Shown here in pieces: positions 11,897-25,336 of a stretch of DNA of 64,000 bases. The stretch's first letter is position 1; each line of letters opens with the position of its first letter. The DNA comes from Eretmocerus hayati (lineage: Eukaryota; Arthropoda; Insecta; Hymenoptera; Aphelinidae), in assembly GCA_029851415.1 (NCBI GenBank), contig CM056743.1, positions 30,826,405-30,890,404 of the forward strand, written 5' to 3'. The notes under the pieces were generated by a model that saw only the letters and a list, made by a program, of their open reading frames with translations, did not search any database and had not been told where the DNA came from. Made by a program: the position numbers and the translations under genes.

Positions 11897-14800
11897 TGGA
11901 ATGAATTTCAATTCATCATTCAAGAATTCTTTCAAAATGTTTAGGAATGATGATCATCTACAAATTTGTCATAGCCATTCAACTTCATTTGGAGTACACG
12001 CCTTTTGTATTTATCCTCGTGTGGAATCAAGCTGTTGTAATGGTATGAATGAAAATAATCTAGTGGAACTCAATGTTTACATTCAACAGATGAATTCTTT
12101 CTATAAATTTAGAACTAAGCGCGCCGTGCGCAAGCTGCATATACTGTATGGGCCTTGTTTGCATCTATCCAAAAGAGTATTGATACAAGTTCATCCCACA
12201 TGTCGTAGATTTGTCATGCTGGGAAACTATTGGAATATAATTTTGAAAATCATTCAAATACTCGATAATAATGATTAAGATATTAATTCTCACACTCCCA
12301 TAAACTTTTTCTGAAATATGAGGATGTAGTTCGTGAGTAGGAGTCTCCAAAATTAAAATGTGAAAATTGGCTCCGTCATCGAATATTTTGTCAAGTGGCA
12401 AATAATTTTCGAATTACACGAATAAATATCGGTTTCGATCATAACCACATCTATGATTATCTATATCAAGACACATTATAACTGTGCGTTGCACTTATTT
12501 GTGAACAGAATGGTCGTTTTGTGCTTCGCTCGATCTACATAATTATGTCGATCAATTCATTCAACAACCAAATTTTAAAGTGATACTTATGATTTGTACC
12601 TTCGCCTCGATCCGCACTTATTAATTCACTTTGTTGAGCTGCATCACTCAACGTCCCCGACTAGACAGTTCGCAGACCAAAACAAACAAGAAGCAACAAT
12701 GGAATCTTCAAGCATCGAGGGTCAGAGTCATGATTTTGGGATTTCTCAGATTGACGACCTTACGTATAATAAGTTTATCCCGAGTCACTATTTCACTTGA
12801 TACACACAATTTGTATTAATAGAAACAAGAACAGTCCTGTTTTATGATAGTTTTTACAACCAATCATCAGTGTTACATATCACAGACACCACCACATTCG
12901 AAAAATTTTTATGCTCAACTTCATGAATAGCTAAGTACATGCCGTGGAACAATACTGAAGTGTGAAACTACAATCCAAAAGCGAAGATAGAATTAGAACA
13001 CAAAAGTTCTGAGAAAAAGCCACAATAATTCGCAAATGTGCGTGGAACCATCGGCGCGGCGCCGATGTATGTAATCGCGGTATTGCTCGACACGAACTGA
13101 CTATAACTCGCCCAAACACTTTAGGGTGTGCCTACAATGAATGACATGCCATGCTACGCGCGATTTCGTGCGATGACATAATTTAATTTAGTTTGAAAAG
13201 TTTTAATTCGTCTCTTTACTTCAAGTTATGGTCACAGCAAGTTCGTTTACAAGCTCAAAGATAAGGAGAAATGCAAAAATTTCACTTTTCAGACCAAAAC
13301 ACCTGTCGTCCTGCGACGTACTGAATCATGTCGTTATTTTGTGGACATGCCCGATAACTAAGGTCTTGCACCGAGTCTCGCGCCATCATCACCGCGTTGG
13401 TTGCAGCTTTGACGAATTAATGTGAATGATTCTCCCCAATTTGGGGTTTTTGGAGTTTTCGGGCAATTGCACACTCAGTTCAGCGGGTAGTTTTTTTGAG
13501 GAGCATCACTAATGCTCTCAGTATTTCAAATTGTAATTTGGATAAGAGTTGATCGAAATGTAAAAGATTACGGGCAGCTCACTGGTGGATCCTATTTGGT
13601 GAAGTTGTTTGAACTGACGTAGCGGTGAAGCAGGTGGTTGATAAAATCTGGTTACAAGATTGAGTAGGAAAATGTTTGTGTGTCCTCAGAATGTAACAAG
13701 TATCACTAATTCTAGTATCTTTAGGATTTTTGTTGAACCATTCCATCGACGTAAATGAAACTAATTTCATTATAAACTTGGAATATTATAGCCGATTAAC
13801 TTGTGTTTTTCCGAAATCTTCGTGTAAATCTTACTCGATCTATCAGCATGATGATCTTCTGAGTTTATGTGGATAAGCGGACTATTGGTAAGCTGAGATA
13901 ACGACACTTTGATTGCCCTTCGTTACAAGAGCAATAAATGAATAAACTTGATTAAAATTTGAGATTTGATGAAGTAACTAAAACAAGGAAACTTGTACCA
14001 GAAATTTTGACGAAAGTAGGTTTTTGGATTTTTTCAAGGTTTATGCACAACATTCGATTCCGAGTACACAAGATTCAACTCCAGCAACTTCAGAATTAAC
14101 GATACAGTGCATCTTTGCACCGACCCTTACTTACTGCTAGTGCAAACGGCGACTTACCGTAATCAAATAGATGAGCAGCTTCTCGCAAAATGCTGACACC
14201 ATATTATGTAGTCGTATATCTGTCGTCACGAAATGATCTGCGTGGCGATCTGGCGACTCGAAGCTGTACAACATGATTATGTGTATGGTGGTGCTGATTC
14301 TCGCAAAGTATGCGGATAAGAAATGTAAATGCAACCAAGACGAATGTGTCTGCTCATGATGTTGGAGTAAAAGCGTATTAGTCTTACTAAGAGTTTGTAG
14401 TTGCTTGCTTGTACATAGTTCAAGAGGCGGGAAGGAGCAAGGAATCATTTCAATTTTGTGTACCCAACATACACTTTTTATCAAGAATTCATTTTAGGTA
14501 TTAATCAGAACTCTAGAACAGGTTGGCGGGAGCATCGTGTGACACCTGTTAAAATTTTTCATGAGAAGTAAAAAAATCGGTAATCCAGGATAGGTATCGT
14601 TGAATACTCGGTTGATCATCATCATGTTTATCAATGAAAATTATATTTCAATCATCGAGTTATTTTGATTGATTCCAAATATTGGCAGTGAATGAAAGAA
14701 TTCATAATTTTATTAAGCCTGGTTCTACCGAATTTTAAAAAAATGGATTCCTTCATTGAAACCAGTACACTATGACTCTCCACGAAATCGATTCTTTTCA

Positions 14801-15239
14801 ATGTGAAGATTAAGTAGTGGTTGGTATGGTAAAGATTGCGATATAACGTCATGTCCGATGAAAAAAATTGTGAAAATCTTGCACATGGCATAATCAAATG
14901 ACGAAACGAAGTGTAGAGGGTGCGGTACTCGCGCAATATTAGCACAGCGTGGGCCCGGCCGTCCTCAGATTCATATTTTGTCCGCAACTCTAAATTTCTT
15001 TTTTTTTCTTATTTTTATTTGAATAATACATGGACTGAAAGCCCTGTACAAAATTAATAACGAAAGTATGGAGCCACATAATAGCGACCATGAAATAAAT
15101 GATTGATACATCTGATACGATCAAGTAATATAACACCAATTCAGGAAACCATATGGGTACTATCGTCAAGGATAGTTTGATTGAAATCTTGAAACCTACA
15201 AGGGCCTAATCGCAAAGATCTTCTTTCGTTGGGTAATGT
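11897..15239. other. Upstream region of copy 1 and downstream flank of copy 2
   Basis: No gene recognised. A GC-rich palindrome sits at about 13049-13068 (CATCGGCGC/GCGCCGATG). About 13220-13330 resembles about 29680-29790 (shared CAAAACACCTGTCGTCC-like and GCGACGT blocks), consistent with duplicated flanks of the gene array. First exon and promoter of copy 1 should lie here but cannot be fixed by eye. Confidence 0.4.
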
Positions 15240-15247
15240 TCAATTAA

Positions 15248-18200
15248 AGGGGTGCATGGAAGAAGGGCCTAATGGCGTTTACACCCTTTTTCCGGACTTT
15301 CGTTTTTTTTCAACCTCTGAACCATGATCTATCACGCCATGAAACTTGTTTTTTCGGAAACTTTGAAAACCCCATAGATCAGAGAAAGAGCATAAGAGCC
15401 ATTAGGCCATTTTACGTATTCGATGAAAGGGCCTAATGGCTCTTAGGCCCTTTTACGTCTTTGATAAAAAAAATCTAACCGCTATTAGGCCCTTTTGTCG
15501 ATTATATGATAGGAATTAGGCCCTTTTCATGATTATATGATGGGAGTCAGGCTTTTTTGTCGATTGTGTGATGGTAGTCAGACCCTTTTGTATATTACAT
15601 GATTGGACTCTTTGCGTGGATACTCTACTGTTTCTTCATTTCGCATGAGTAATATACTCCTGATCTATTGATTCTCCGATTATATTCTTAGGATGTGTGA
15701 TCCAAAGCTTGTTTGATTTTTCACCCAGCCAATATGGAGACAGATGGAATTGGAATGTCGATTCCAATGATTTTCATCTATTCTCGGTCATTAGGTCCCC
15801 CAATTTAAGTCGATTTTTGAGTCGAAATTCAGATTGAAATTTGAGCTGAGATTCTGAATCAAATTCTATCCAGTATTGCCATGCTAAATTTTTACCCGAT
15901 AATTTGGTGATGAAATCAGAGTGCACGTTGTGACGGAGCTCGTTGAATAGCATAATCGGGGACTGACAAAATAGAATAGGATTATCAAAAGTTGTACACT
16001 GAAAAATTTCTGCTTAGGGAGTCTTGTGACCACTTCCGCCAAAAGTAATGACTTTGAGGGTCAAATCTGTCCTTTTGGCACATTTTCTACCTTCTTGATT
16101 ACTCGATTCCTATTCATTACCAGGTCACCTTGAAGTCAAAATCTGATACAAATAATCTTTATCGAGCCCATCATTGCGCCTATTATCCATGCGACCGACG
16201 CGCGATCAATATTACGTCGTGTCGAGAGTGACGGAATGTGACAGTTTACGCGTGTTACGGAATGTGACATCTCGACCTCCAAATCCATCTTACAAGCTCG
16301 TATCAATTCGGATTGACTTGGACGAATATATCCCTCTCAGTGCCACCAAAACAGATAAAAAATGCAATATTCAGGCATTAGAGTCATTATTGAGACGCTT
16401 GAATTCATATATAACGGATGTGACATTTTTTCATTTTTCGAAAAAAATCAGCAGATTTTTGCTTCGCTCGCCAAATTCCTTTACATGAACGGTCGCACTG
16501 CACCGGGAACTTCTAGTCGAATCAAAATGAAACAAGACTGCACTCGGGAGAAAGCCTCTTGCCCTCACAAAAAAATCGAGAGAGTGTTTAGCGGAGGTTA
16601 CGGGATGTGACATAGATTTCCAGGACAAAATTTTCGCGTTGGTTACACCATGGAAAACTCGAGTGGGGACCAGCGTTGGCGAAGTTCACTAGATGACTGT
16701 GTTCAGGGTGCATTTTTAACATGAGAAAATCGGTCTGAACATTGCCGTTTAGAGGAGTTTTACAATGTAAAATGCATGTGATGCGCCAACGCTGGTGGGG
16801 ACTTGCTGTAGGTACACGAGATTACTCCTTTAGATGTAAACTCTTGAATGGTGTGTTGTTGCGGAACTGCATTATTTTCCGTTACATATTAGAATTATGA
16901 GCTTAGGGTCTCCACAGAAAGTGCGCATTTGCTCTTGTTATTATTAAACGCTTTTATTTAACTTCACTTCGGCCTAGCGCTTTGTAACTATAACTAGTGG
17001 TGCATGATTTTTGGCTTCCGGTCCACCGCCAACAACCAATCATGATCATGAGCGGCATTTCTAGTCAGCCAATCACAGACATGAATATACAAGTTCTGGG
17101 GAAATCTCAGGAATCCCCTCGGTCTTCTCAGCAGTCGCGAGTGACTTTACCGGCACAATGGTCAGATCTTTTAGGTTATATTTACGTCCAGTTGCGTCAG
17201 TGTCTGATGACTCTGATCTACTGAAGCTCATCAATAGACCCTTTTATTACGCTTCACCGAACTCACATAGTTTTCTCCGGACTTAGCTTGTCTATGGTTC
17301 CACAAATTTTCGTACCCAATCACTTGTTTGTAAACACGTGTTCGTGCAGGCTCGGGGGTGGCTCGGGGCTCGGGCGCGCGTGAGCCAGACCGTGAGCTGG
17401 GGAGGATATGAGGAGATCAATATCGATGCGACTGATATGAAGTGAGCAGCGCTCATCACCCGCCTCATTGGCGCCGAATTTCGAATACGATATTATACGA
17501 CACCCATAGATCATTCCTCTCCAAGCAGCGCGTACTCTGACATCGTACTTTTTCCCCGATGATTTTCATCGTTCTACCAATTTTCATCTCCTTAATATCA
17601 TGCCAAGGTTGACAAAGTTTCTTGGTATAGTTCGTAAAAGCGTTTCTTAAAAATTCTTTTTACTCTTACTTATTCCCCCTTTTTTCCCCTTGCAAGTAGC
17701 GCCATTGCGCGCCCGTGGTGGCCACTGCAACTACAGCGCCAATGCTTATACACGGGGGAAAAAGTGGAGAAAAGAGCATGGCGCACTTTCTGTCGAGGCC
17801 CCTAGAGCGGTGGTTCTGGAAAAAGGGCAAGCTAAAAAAGCCTGTTTTCGGTGTAAATCGATGTCTAGACTGTGGTGTGCAAAGTGTGCAAGACAGCGAG
17901 TATGGTCATTCAAAAATATTCTCGTGGGTCCGGGTGAGATATCTTACACCGTTTGAGAATGCCAGCTCACAACATCAAAGTTAAGTGTTTTCGCGGAATC
18001 GCTCATATATGTCTGATTTGAGGTGTGAACCAAATCTATGATCAAATTACTTAGCACCAACATGGCGAGCACTTGGCCACGGTTGATCTATCAATAGTGT
18101 CCGTATTTCAAGTATACTGTTGAATGGTACTCCTGCAATACTATCTTAATACCTCCGACTACTGGGTTTCGGTGAAGGAGGGCGCATCATACTTGAAGAT

Positions 18201-19132
18201 ACTATTCGGCAATAACGTATGAACCATGATGGTAAGACACTCTAATCCAAGTTTGAGAAATAGAACTCCTTGAAGACTTCGGACACCAGACACCAACATC
18301 CAACTGCGACTTCATGTCCAGAAATATAACCAAAATCCAGTTAGCCTTATTCAACAACGGACCCCGGAACAGAGCAAGAATCGAGCGAAAATGACATTTC
18401 GAAGACTATAATGTTGACAAAAAGGGCCTAAGTCCAAAATTGTTGAAAAAACAGGGCTTAAGTGCAATAATATGGTAAAAAGGCCTAATTACTGCCAGAA
18501 TTTCTTGAAGGGCTTAAGTCATCAGACAAATTCGTTCGAAAGGGCCTAACTCCTCTATCGATATTACGATAAAGGGCCTAATTCATGAAGTATAGGTGAA
18601 GAAGGTATTTGATACGAAAATTTTTTAAAAATATGCTCATGACACCTATATCTCTTTTCTATCAATTTTGACTATCAAATCATATTCTTTGGCCTTTCAC
18701 AAAAGTATCTTCATGCTTGGTAAGTGGATAGTGAGGATCCACAGTTTCATACACTCAATAGAACCTTTTGTCACGCGTAGAATCGATGAGCATGCATTAC
18801 ATCGCAATCGAATGACATGGACATGCTGAAGAGATTTGGAGGTCATTGAACGATTGAACTTGATTTCGCATTGTTTTTCAACTTTTAGGGAACCAGCTTT
18901 CCCAAAAATTGACTCGGGAAAAAGGACCTAATTACATTTTTTTGAATTGCCGTATTCCTTTCGAAATCCACAGCAACCGTCCAATTCCTGTGCGATTTTT
19001 TTGAGGACGCCATACTTTTTGGAATAAGCCACGTTCACCCATCAAATCATGCCACAGGCAAGATACAGTTACTTTTTGTCGTTTTTCTCGAAACGGACAT
19101 TTTGTAATTAGGCTTTTCTTCCACAAACCCCC
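15248..19132. mobile_element. 3.9-kb element with TIRs and AGGGCCTAA subterminal repeats
   Basis: The left end GGGGTGCATGGAAGAAGGGC (15249) matches the reverse complement of the right end, GGGGGTTTGTGGAAGAAAAG (to 19132), and both continue into CCTAAT. Flanking TCAATTAA (15240-15247) and GCAATTGA (19133-19140) could be a decayed 8-bp target duplication. Inside both ends the motif AGGGCCTAA or its complement recurs: at least six times in 15260-15610 and at least five times in 18420-18620. No transposase is recognisable in the middle; an open frame at 17690-17956 has CFRC and CAKC pairs but no clear homology. Probably a decayed non-autonomous DNA transposon with subterminal transposase-binding repeats. 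Confidence 0.6.
16225..16620. repeat. Short dispersed repeat GGAATGTGACAT inside the 3.9-kb element
   Basis: GGAATGTGACAG/T, GGATGTGACAT and GGGATGTGACAT occur at about 16231, 16259, 16417 and 16602. Nearby, CCAGCGTTGGCG (about 16670) and its complement (about 16784) bound a further 130-bp inverted unit. Confidence 0.45.
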
Positions 19133-19140
19133 GCAATTGA

Positions 19141-20013
19141 TAATTCCTGTACAAGAATTGATGCTGTGTGCAATTCAAATCCAATTTCAATGCTGTATAA
19201 GTAAGTTGCATGCATCAACAATCTCGTTCGCAGTCATGTAAAGGCGCCATTATGATAATTACGAATAATCTACATGATTTTTGTCTGTGATCTTCCATGA
19301 AAATGACAGCTTCAACAAGGATCGTATTTATTCATGATCTGAAATTCTTTCCTAGTGATGAGCCGAGATGCTTCTGTATAATATTTGAAACGCGCAGCTT
19401 TTGCTAGATTCGATTTTGAACTAATAATGATCCTGTAAAATTATAGTATTGTGAATATATCAGAAGAAGATACTGAGAGGTGGGAATTATGCACGCAGGG
19501 TTGCTTTTTTGCAATCTTCCACTCTTCGTAACAATGAGCTTGCATGAAAATTTCGATTCAAGGTTTTATGACTTAGTTGAAAACATTCGAAACACCAAAC
19601 TTGTGCATGTATCGCAGGAGATGACCGGAAAAAATGGTTTTAGACATGGTATTACTTGAAATACAAGTGTTAATGATGGGTACAATAATCAAATCTTCAA
19701 CATTTACATTGAACAATATTTCCGATGACATCGATAACCAGAGAACTCGATCACAGCTTTTTTGCAATAAAAACAGGCCTTATTTGAGTGAAAAAGTAAA
19801 TTCAAAGAGTCGAGATCAAAATTACGTCTAAAATCCAAGGCAAATGAATTTCATTTCGGAGAAGAGTGAGTATAATTATAATTTTTTGACGTGCATGGCA
19901 TTGATACATTTTTTTTTGTTCAAGTGAAACCTTGTAAGCTCATTCATTGAGCAACGTTTGTATTACAAACAGATTGTATCAAATGTAACATCGATTATCC
20001 CACGATGTATGAG
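19141..20013. repeat. 3' flank of copy 2, homologous to 3' flank of copy 4
   Basis: About 19194-19312 matches about 37560-37690 (shared CCATGAAAATGACAGCT, GTCATTATGATAAT-like and TGTGATCTTCCATG blocks). This shows that the duplication unit of the SMYD4-like array extended past the genes. No gene seen. Confidence 0.55.
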
Positions 20014-23000
20014 TTATTTATAATCGTATATTGACTGCCCGTAAAAGTATGTTGATGTTTCCCAGAAGGCTCGAACGGCTCTAGTTATTGTGGTGGATGG
20101 CAGTATATAATGCTTCCAAGCTCGTAGAAGCAAATCCTTCACTTTTGTCATTGTTTTCATATCAGGATTCATGTACAGAGGAGAAATAGAATTATTCTCA
20201 GCCGCATACGAATTTAATTCATTCATCATTTGCTTCTTTATATCTGGGTCTTCGTGAGCCACTGCTTCCTGCAAACATTTTATCAATACTCTTAGAAGAA
20301 GGGATTCAGTACACCCCCCCCCCCCCAGAAATCTGCACTAGCTACGACGGTCAGAGTATCATTTTAAACCGTTTGTCTCATTCGCACTTATTTATAGTAA
20401 AAATGTGAGTGAGACAGAAGATCCCGAATGATGCTCCGACCGTCATGGCTAGTGCAGTTAATATTCGTTGGGGAATATACACTTTTGAAATGGTAATGAT
20501 CATACCACCCCTTCTCTTGTATCCTCATGAGGCCAATCTTCTTTGCAAGCTCGACAGTCACACGGATAGTTGGGAGATCCTCGTGATGCCAACAGCCTTG
20601 TCGCCTTCGGCGAATTACAATAAATTGTTGAGTCTGAATCTAAGTAGACGATCTGCAATAAGAAAGCAGTTATTTTGACGATTGACCCTTATGTGGCACA
20701 TGGAATCACTAAGACCCTGGGGACTTTCTTCTCAGAGGCTTTCATCCCAACGCGAGCCGACGATCTCAATTTTTTTAAGCTTGGTTCGGAAGAGCTTTCG
20801 ATGAATTTTTGAATGAGCTAAAATACGTTTGAATGAACTAAATGCCAAGGGTGACAAGAGAACACGGATTTTGAAGTGTGCCATGTAAGGGAGGATCCGG
20901 ATAATTGTCTTGTGAGCAGCTGCTATGTAAAATGAAAAGGTTTCGCAAAGGCTTGAATAGAGATCTGTTTTTTGCCACCTCCAAGCACCAATATTCGAAT
21001 GCCATTGATCGTATGAGATTTTTTTTAGATTCTTTTCAAATTGAGGGAAAACCCCTTAGTTTGATGAGTTTTGATTTAACGATGATGTTTTTTCAAAGAT
21101 CGTTCAACAACTGTCACAGTTCCAAAATTCTTTTTAAAATTTCAGACTTACCTTATCTCCTTTTCTGATAGGCTGAATTGAGTGCCATGTACACAAAAAA
21201 TCACGTGTTCGGATGAAAATAGCATTCGGGATACAGCCCCTCACCGACATTGTGCTTAATGAATCAAGACTCGAACAAGTCAAAACTTCATCTTTATTTA
21301 TTGTCTCACGTAAAAATGCATAAAGGTCAGTGGGATCAATGAGATCGATCTGTAAATAAACAAAATATTGAAGAGCGTTCCTCGGGTTAAAAAAAATATT
21401 GCACAATGTTGCAGTTAAACTGGTTCATTTTGAATGAACAACCAGATTAAACTGATTTCATACACCGAAATTGTCGACTTTCGAATTTAGGTATTTGATG
21501 AATTTTGAAGCTCAGGTGGCAAAGCAATCGTCGATTCGTTGAATAGAGCGTTGAAACGTTTGCTCAGAGTTGACGATGGATTCAATATTTGAGAAATTTC
21601 GAAAATCTATCAGAAAAGTTTTTCAAGGTGACAGTTGTCGCTCGATAAGTATCCAATGGCCCACTCTACAACCTCCACTGTAAAAAATTTGTGGGAAAAG
21701 CTTCAACCGGTGGTTGCAGTTTTCCCCTCAAACACTGGTTTGGGCCAAAAATCAACCAGCTGGTTGATCTTTGGCGTCAACCGCTGGTTGACTACCAACC
21801 CAACCACTGGTTGACTGTTTTCCCACAACGAATATATAAGGATGGATGAATGCGGCGCTCGCGATATTGGTCGATGGTGGTCTCCGGTTGGCACTTTTGA
21901 TTCGGAAAAACAAGTTTCGTCATTTTTTTTCACAAACAAAGAGGGATAAACATTAGCCCCGGTTGCGCATCAACGACAAAGCGGGTTGCCTGTCCTGCAG
22001 AGGTCGAATACACGACGTAAGGCTGGAGGGATGGATAGATGGACGGATGGGGTGGGAAGGTAGATGGGATGGATGGATGGAATGGAACGGAATAGCATGG
22101 AACGGAATGGAAGGGAATAGAACGGACCGGGATGGAACGGAGTGGACTGGAATGGAACGGTACGGAATATGGATGCATGGGATGGACGGGATAGGTGGCT
22201 GGCTGGATGGATGGATGGGATGGACGGATAGCATGGGTGGGATGAATGGGGTGATCTCTCTTATCTATAAAATTCAATTCCATTCCGTTCCGTTCCATAT
22301 CTTTCCGTTCCATTGCAGTCCGTCCCACCAGTCGAGATCTGCCACGCCTATAAGTCGCGTGAATAATACTCCCACTATTTACTATGGGTATAATATACGG
22401 GATCCATGAGATTGGTGAACGGTAGTCCCCGGACGACTTTTTGGAGTCAGAAAAACAAATTTCTTCATTTTTCCTTATGAACAAATAGGAAAAAACATCG
22501 GCGGTGGCCAACCCAGCTTTCTCGATCAAAAATCCAGGTTAAGCAACGTTTTCGCGATTCATTATCCGGATTGGTGACCGCTCGGCTGGAGCTGCCGGTT
22601 TACCTAAGCAAGCTCCGGTCACCAATCCAGATAATGAATCGTGAAAACGTTGCTTAACACGTTCACTGCGAGGGCGAAAATCGCAATTCCATCTCTTTGT
22701 GCGGGACCCTTCGGTGGGTCCCGCGTAACGTTAAGTCCTGTAAGACAAAAATCTGTCACACACAGGGAAGAACAAGCAGGACCCACCCATGGGTCACGCC
22801 GTAGCGAACGTGTTAATCTGATTTTTTTCCGAAAAGGGTCGCGTGGCCGGCGCTGATATTTATTTATTAATTTATCAAAAAATATGAAGAAACTCGTTTT
22901 TTGACGCAAAGATGTCGTCCGGTCATCACCATTGACCAATCTGATGAGCTTCATATAACACCCATGATAAAAAAAACAGGCGAATTTTTCACGCGAGTTA

Positions 23001-25336
23001 AGGGTGGCAGCCCCAGTCGAGCGGTCACCAACCCGGATACTGAATCGCGAAAACGTTGCTTGACCTATGGACTTTAGACCAAAAAAACTCTCAGAGCTGC
23101 CGCCGTCGTTCACTTCTGTTTGTTCACGAAAAAAACACGAAGGTACTTGTTTTGCTGATCCTGTAATGTTACCTGGAGACCACACCACATCCATCAAATC
23201 ATGGAACCATATTTGGGAGTGAATTTTCAACCACCAAATCCAGCGCAGCACGAGCAGCGTGAGGCCCTAGAGTGGACCAACTGGGACAAAATTCCGACAT
23301 CCCCGGCGGGCAATGAATCACACCTGCGAAACATTTTTCTACAGATTTTAAAAAAAGGTCCATTGAGATTTGTGTTAACTTTCGACTTGAATTCACACCG
23401 ATACAAGATAATTTTTCTTTCCGAAATTCACACAAAGTATATAGCATCCGCGAAAGGCGATACACCTCACGTCATTCTTTATCGTTTGTTTGATTTTATA
23501 TTCACAAAAAATCAGTTTTGCGGCAACATTGTGCGCCGATCGCTCTTTTTAGTCCGTGAAGCTTTCTTGATTGGAGTGTAGACAAATATTGATATGAATA
23601 TTATAAAGTCAAAACAACTCACTGTAAGAGGTTTGCCCTTGGTCATAATGATGAGTTTCAGAAATAAAGCACCAATGGAGATGGCGATGGGGTCATTCAT
23701 CAATTTTTTCATATTATAAAAGTCGTGACTTCTATCGAAAGTCTCAGTGAGTACACCGAGTCCTACCATGATGAAGACAGCTGACTCGGCACAGTCCTTG
23801 ATTTCTTTCCGTGTCAGATTTGTGATGGACACGGGAAAGTTGCAAATGGTTCGGTAAGTGAGCCCTTCATCTGATGTAATATCGTCCATGAATCGACCTT
23901 GAATGAGGAAAATGATGATTTCCTTCAACATGATGAACTTATGGTACAAATTTCAGGGCAATGCTCTTCAAAACAACATAGTGGACGAATCGTTTTCATT
24001 TCTTACGGAAGCGTGTCTACGCCCAATTTTTCGAGACAACCGGGGGCTGAAGGCGTGACGAGATCAGTACTAAGCTTTACTATCAACGAATTTCTAGTAA
24101 GTTATCAACGCAACTACATAAGCTAAATTTTGCACCGATCTCGTAAAAATTTCTCTCAAGATTTGCGAAAGAATTCCATGCAACGTCAATTCGCTTTCTT
24201 CTAAAGAACGATTCATCCTAATGTACCTTCAGTATTACTGCAAGATGCGCCACTTGTTCTTCAAGAGCTGCGAAGTAAGTTACCGAAAAACGAAAAAGAA
24301 GTAGCCTACCTGCTGTTTGATCCATCGATTCGAAATCAGCAAGTAGTCGGCTAATGCTGCCAGCTTCTTTCAAGGTCTTGAAAAATAGGCTTATGATCAA
24401 AAAACAGTTGATGGTTTCAGATTCCATCTTTTTCTTGATACATGATGCAACGAAACATTCCAAATCGTGGTATTGATCCCAAGAATCTTTTTTACATCTT
24501 TCCGAGCAGTAAAGGCGCCAATTGCATTGATTACATGGTACAGATGTCCACAAATATTTTACGCAGTGATAGCAGTACTGATACATTCCATTATAATCCA
24601 ATTGAAAATAGTATGGCTTTTCCACAATGATAATTTCACCAGGGCCTATGTCGCGAGCGGCGATCATTCGCAAACCACCTTTCTCGGAATACTCTACTTT
24701 GACTGAGTTTTTCCAAACGTCTTTTTTTTGTGCCTCTGCTATTAATTTTGATGCTTGCAGAAACCTCTTGTTCACCTTTGGTTTGTCAAGTTTGTTTTTA
24801 CCGACGATTGCCTGCGTTTTTCCAATCACATGATTCAAAGTTTTGCGTATGTCCTCTGACTCTTGGCTGAGTTCCGGTTTGGACATAAAAAATCTCGCTT
24901 TCTCAAGACAGGCTCTATTTTCTGATGAACCAAGAGCCGTATGGCAGTCTGCTTTCCTGCACAATAGCTTGATTTTCAAAGGAATTGATTTGGTGATCTT
25001 CAAAGCATTGTCAGCTTCCGAAATACATTCGGCGTATTTTCGCATCCGTCGCAAAAGTGCAGATTTATTTGCGTAAGTTTTTGCCAGATCTTCTGAATCA
25101 ATTGGTGCGTATCCAATGCTCTCGTTGTACAGACGTATTATTTTGTGTTGATGTTCAAGATCAGATTTATTTTCAGCGAAGAGTGTGTTTCCTTTTACCC
25201 TTGCTGTTTCTGCCTGACAGATATCTTTCTGTTTCATCTCAAGGGCATGAAATGCATCAGACGTCCAATCAACTTTGTCGCCCTTCCTCGCTGTTCTCTT
25301 CAACTCATCATAGATACACTGCTTCAGTACGTCCAT
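20014..25336 (-). CDS. SMYD4-like protein, copy 2 (TPR, MYND, split SET)
   Basis: Coding exons 25336-24310, 23897-23623, 21349-21152, 20652-20506 and 20268-20014 join in phase to 633 codons plus stop; an untranslated first exon is implied by the acceptor TTTCAG near 25382. Order: TPR-like helices about 50-150 (RLYNESIGYAP, KTYANKSALLRRM); SET N-part about 215-245 (GGLRMIAARDIGPGEIIIVE); MYND zinc finger with all ligands (YCYHC, VPCNQC, YCSERC, YHDLEC); SET insert (LTYRTICNFPVSI); SET core with SVRGCIPN; post-SET CDCRAC. SMYD proteins are lysine methyltransferases or MYND adaptors in cytoplasm and nucleus. The family NHSC motif is missing, so catalysis is doubtful. Length is shorter than vertebrate SMYD4 (about 800). 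Introns hold a MITE, a satellite, a TTAA element and foldbacks, yet every exon is open. Confidence 0.87.
20333..20457. mobile_element. 125-bp hairpin MITE in copy 2 intron
   Basis: CTGCACTAGCTACGACGGTC at the left end pairs with the complement at the right (GACCGTCATGGCTAGTGCAG), and the arms continue inward to the GAGTGAGAC region. It is directly preceded by a C tract of about 14. Non-coding. Confidence 0.65.
21695..21835. repeat. Cluster of CAACCNNTGGTTG palindromes
   Basis: AACCGGTGGTTG, CAACCAGCTGGTTG, CAACCGCTGGTTG and CAACCACTGGTTG follow each other within about 140 bp. Similar but weaker blocks occur at about 36735-36800 and 51765-51835. It may be a degenerate hairpin repeat or a cluster of binding sites; function unknown. 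Confidence 0.5.
21865..22505. repeat. GGAAT/GGATG satellite between direct repeats
   Basis: A purine-rich array (about 22025-22250) is built from GGATG, GGAAT and GGAAC pentamers; its complement (TTCCGTTCCATT) follows at about 22270-22320, so the block is partly palindromic. Flanks at about 21865-21955 and 22408-22500 are direct repeats of each other (shared GGAAAAACAA/CAGAAAAACAAATTTC and CATCG/ACATTAGC stretches). Long open frames here are low-complexity artefacts. Confidence 0.65.
22538..22658. repeat. 42-bp-arm inverted repeat with a third copy at 23025-23072
   Basis: GTTAAGCAACGTTTTCGCGA at 22538 pairs with TCGTGAAAACGTTGCTTAAC ending at 22658. The 42-bp arms contain CATTATCCGGATTGGTGACC and differ at about three positions. 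A third, more diverged copy (GGTCACCAACCCGGATACTG) is at about 23025-23072. The right arm ends exactly where the TTAA element begins. Confidence 0.65.
22654..22816. mobile_element. piggyBac-like MITE, short form, TTAA-flanked
   Basis: TTAA at 22654-22657 and 22813-22816. The TIR is CACGTTCACTGCGA at the left and the complement of GTAGCGAACGTG at the right. It contains GCGGGACCCTTCGGTGGGTC and GACCCACCCATGGGTCACGC palindromes that reappear in the 951-bp element at 41868. TTAA targets are typical of piggyBac and Kolobok transposases; the superfamily is inferred from that only. Confidence 0.72.

Noticed and set aside
17690..17984. CxxC-containing frame in the 3.9-kb element
   Set aside because: Two overlapping frames are equally open and the cysteine spacing does not fit a transposase or zinc finger I can name.
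21930..22529. Long proline/histidine-rich and glycine/tryptophan-rich open frames
   Set aside because: They are translations of the GGATG/GGAAT satellite and its complement; low complexity on both strands.
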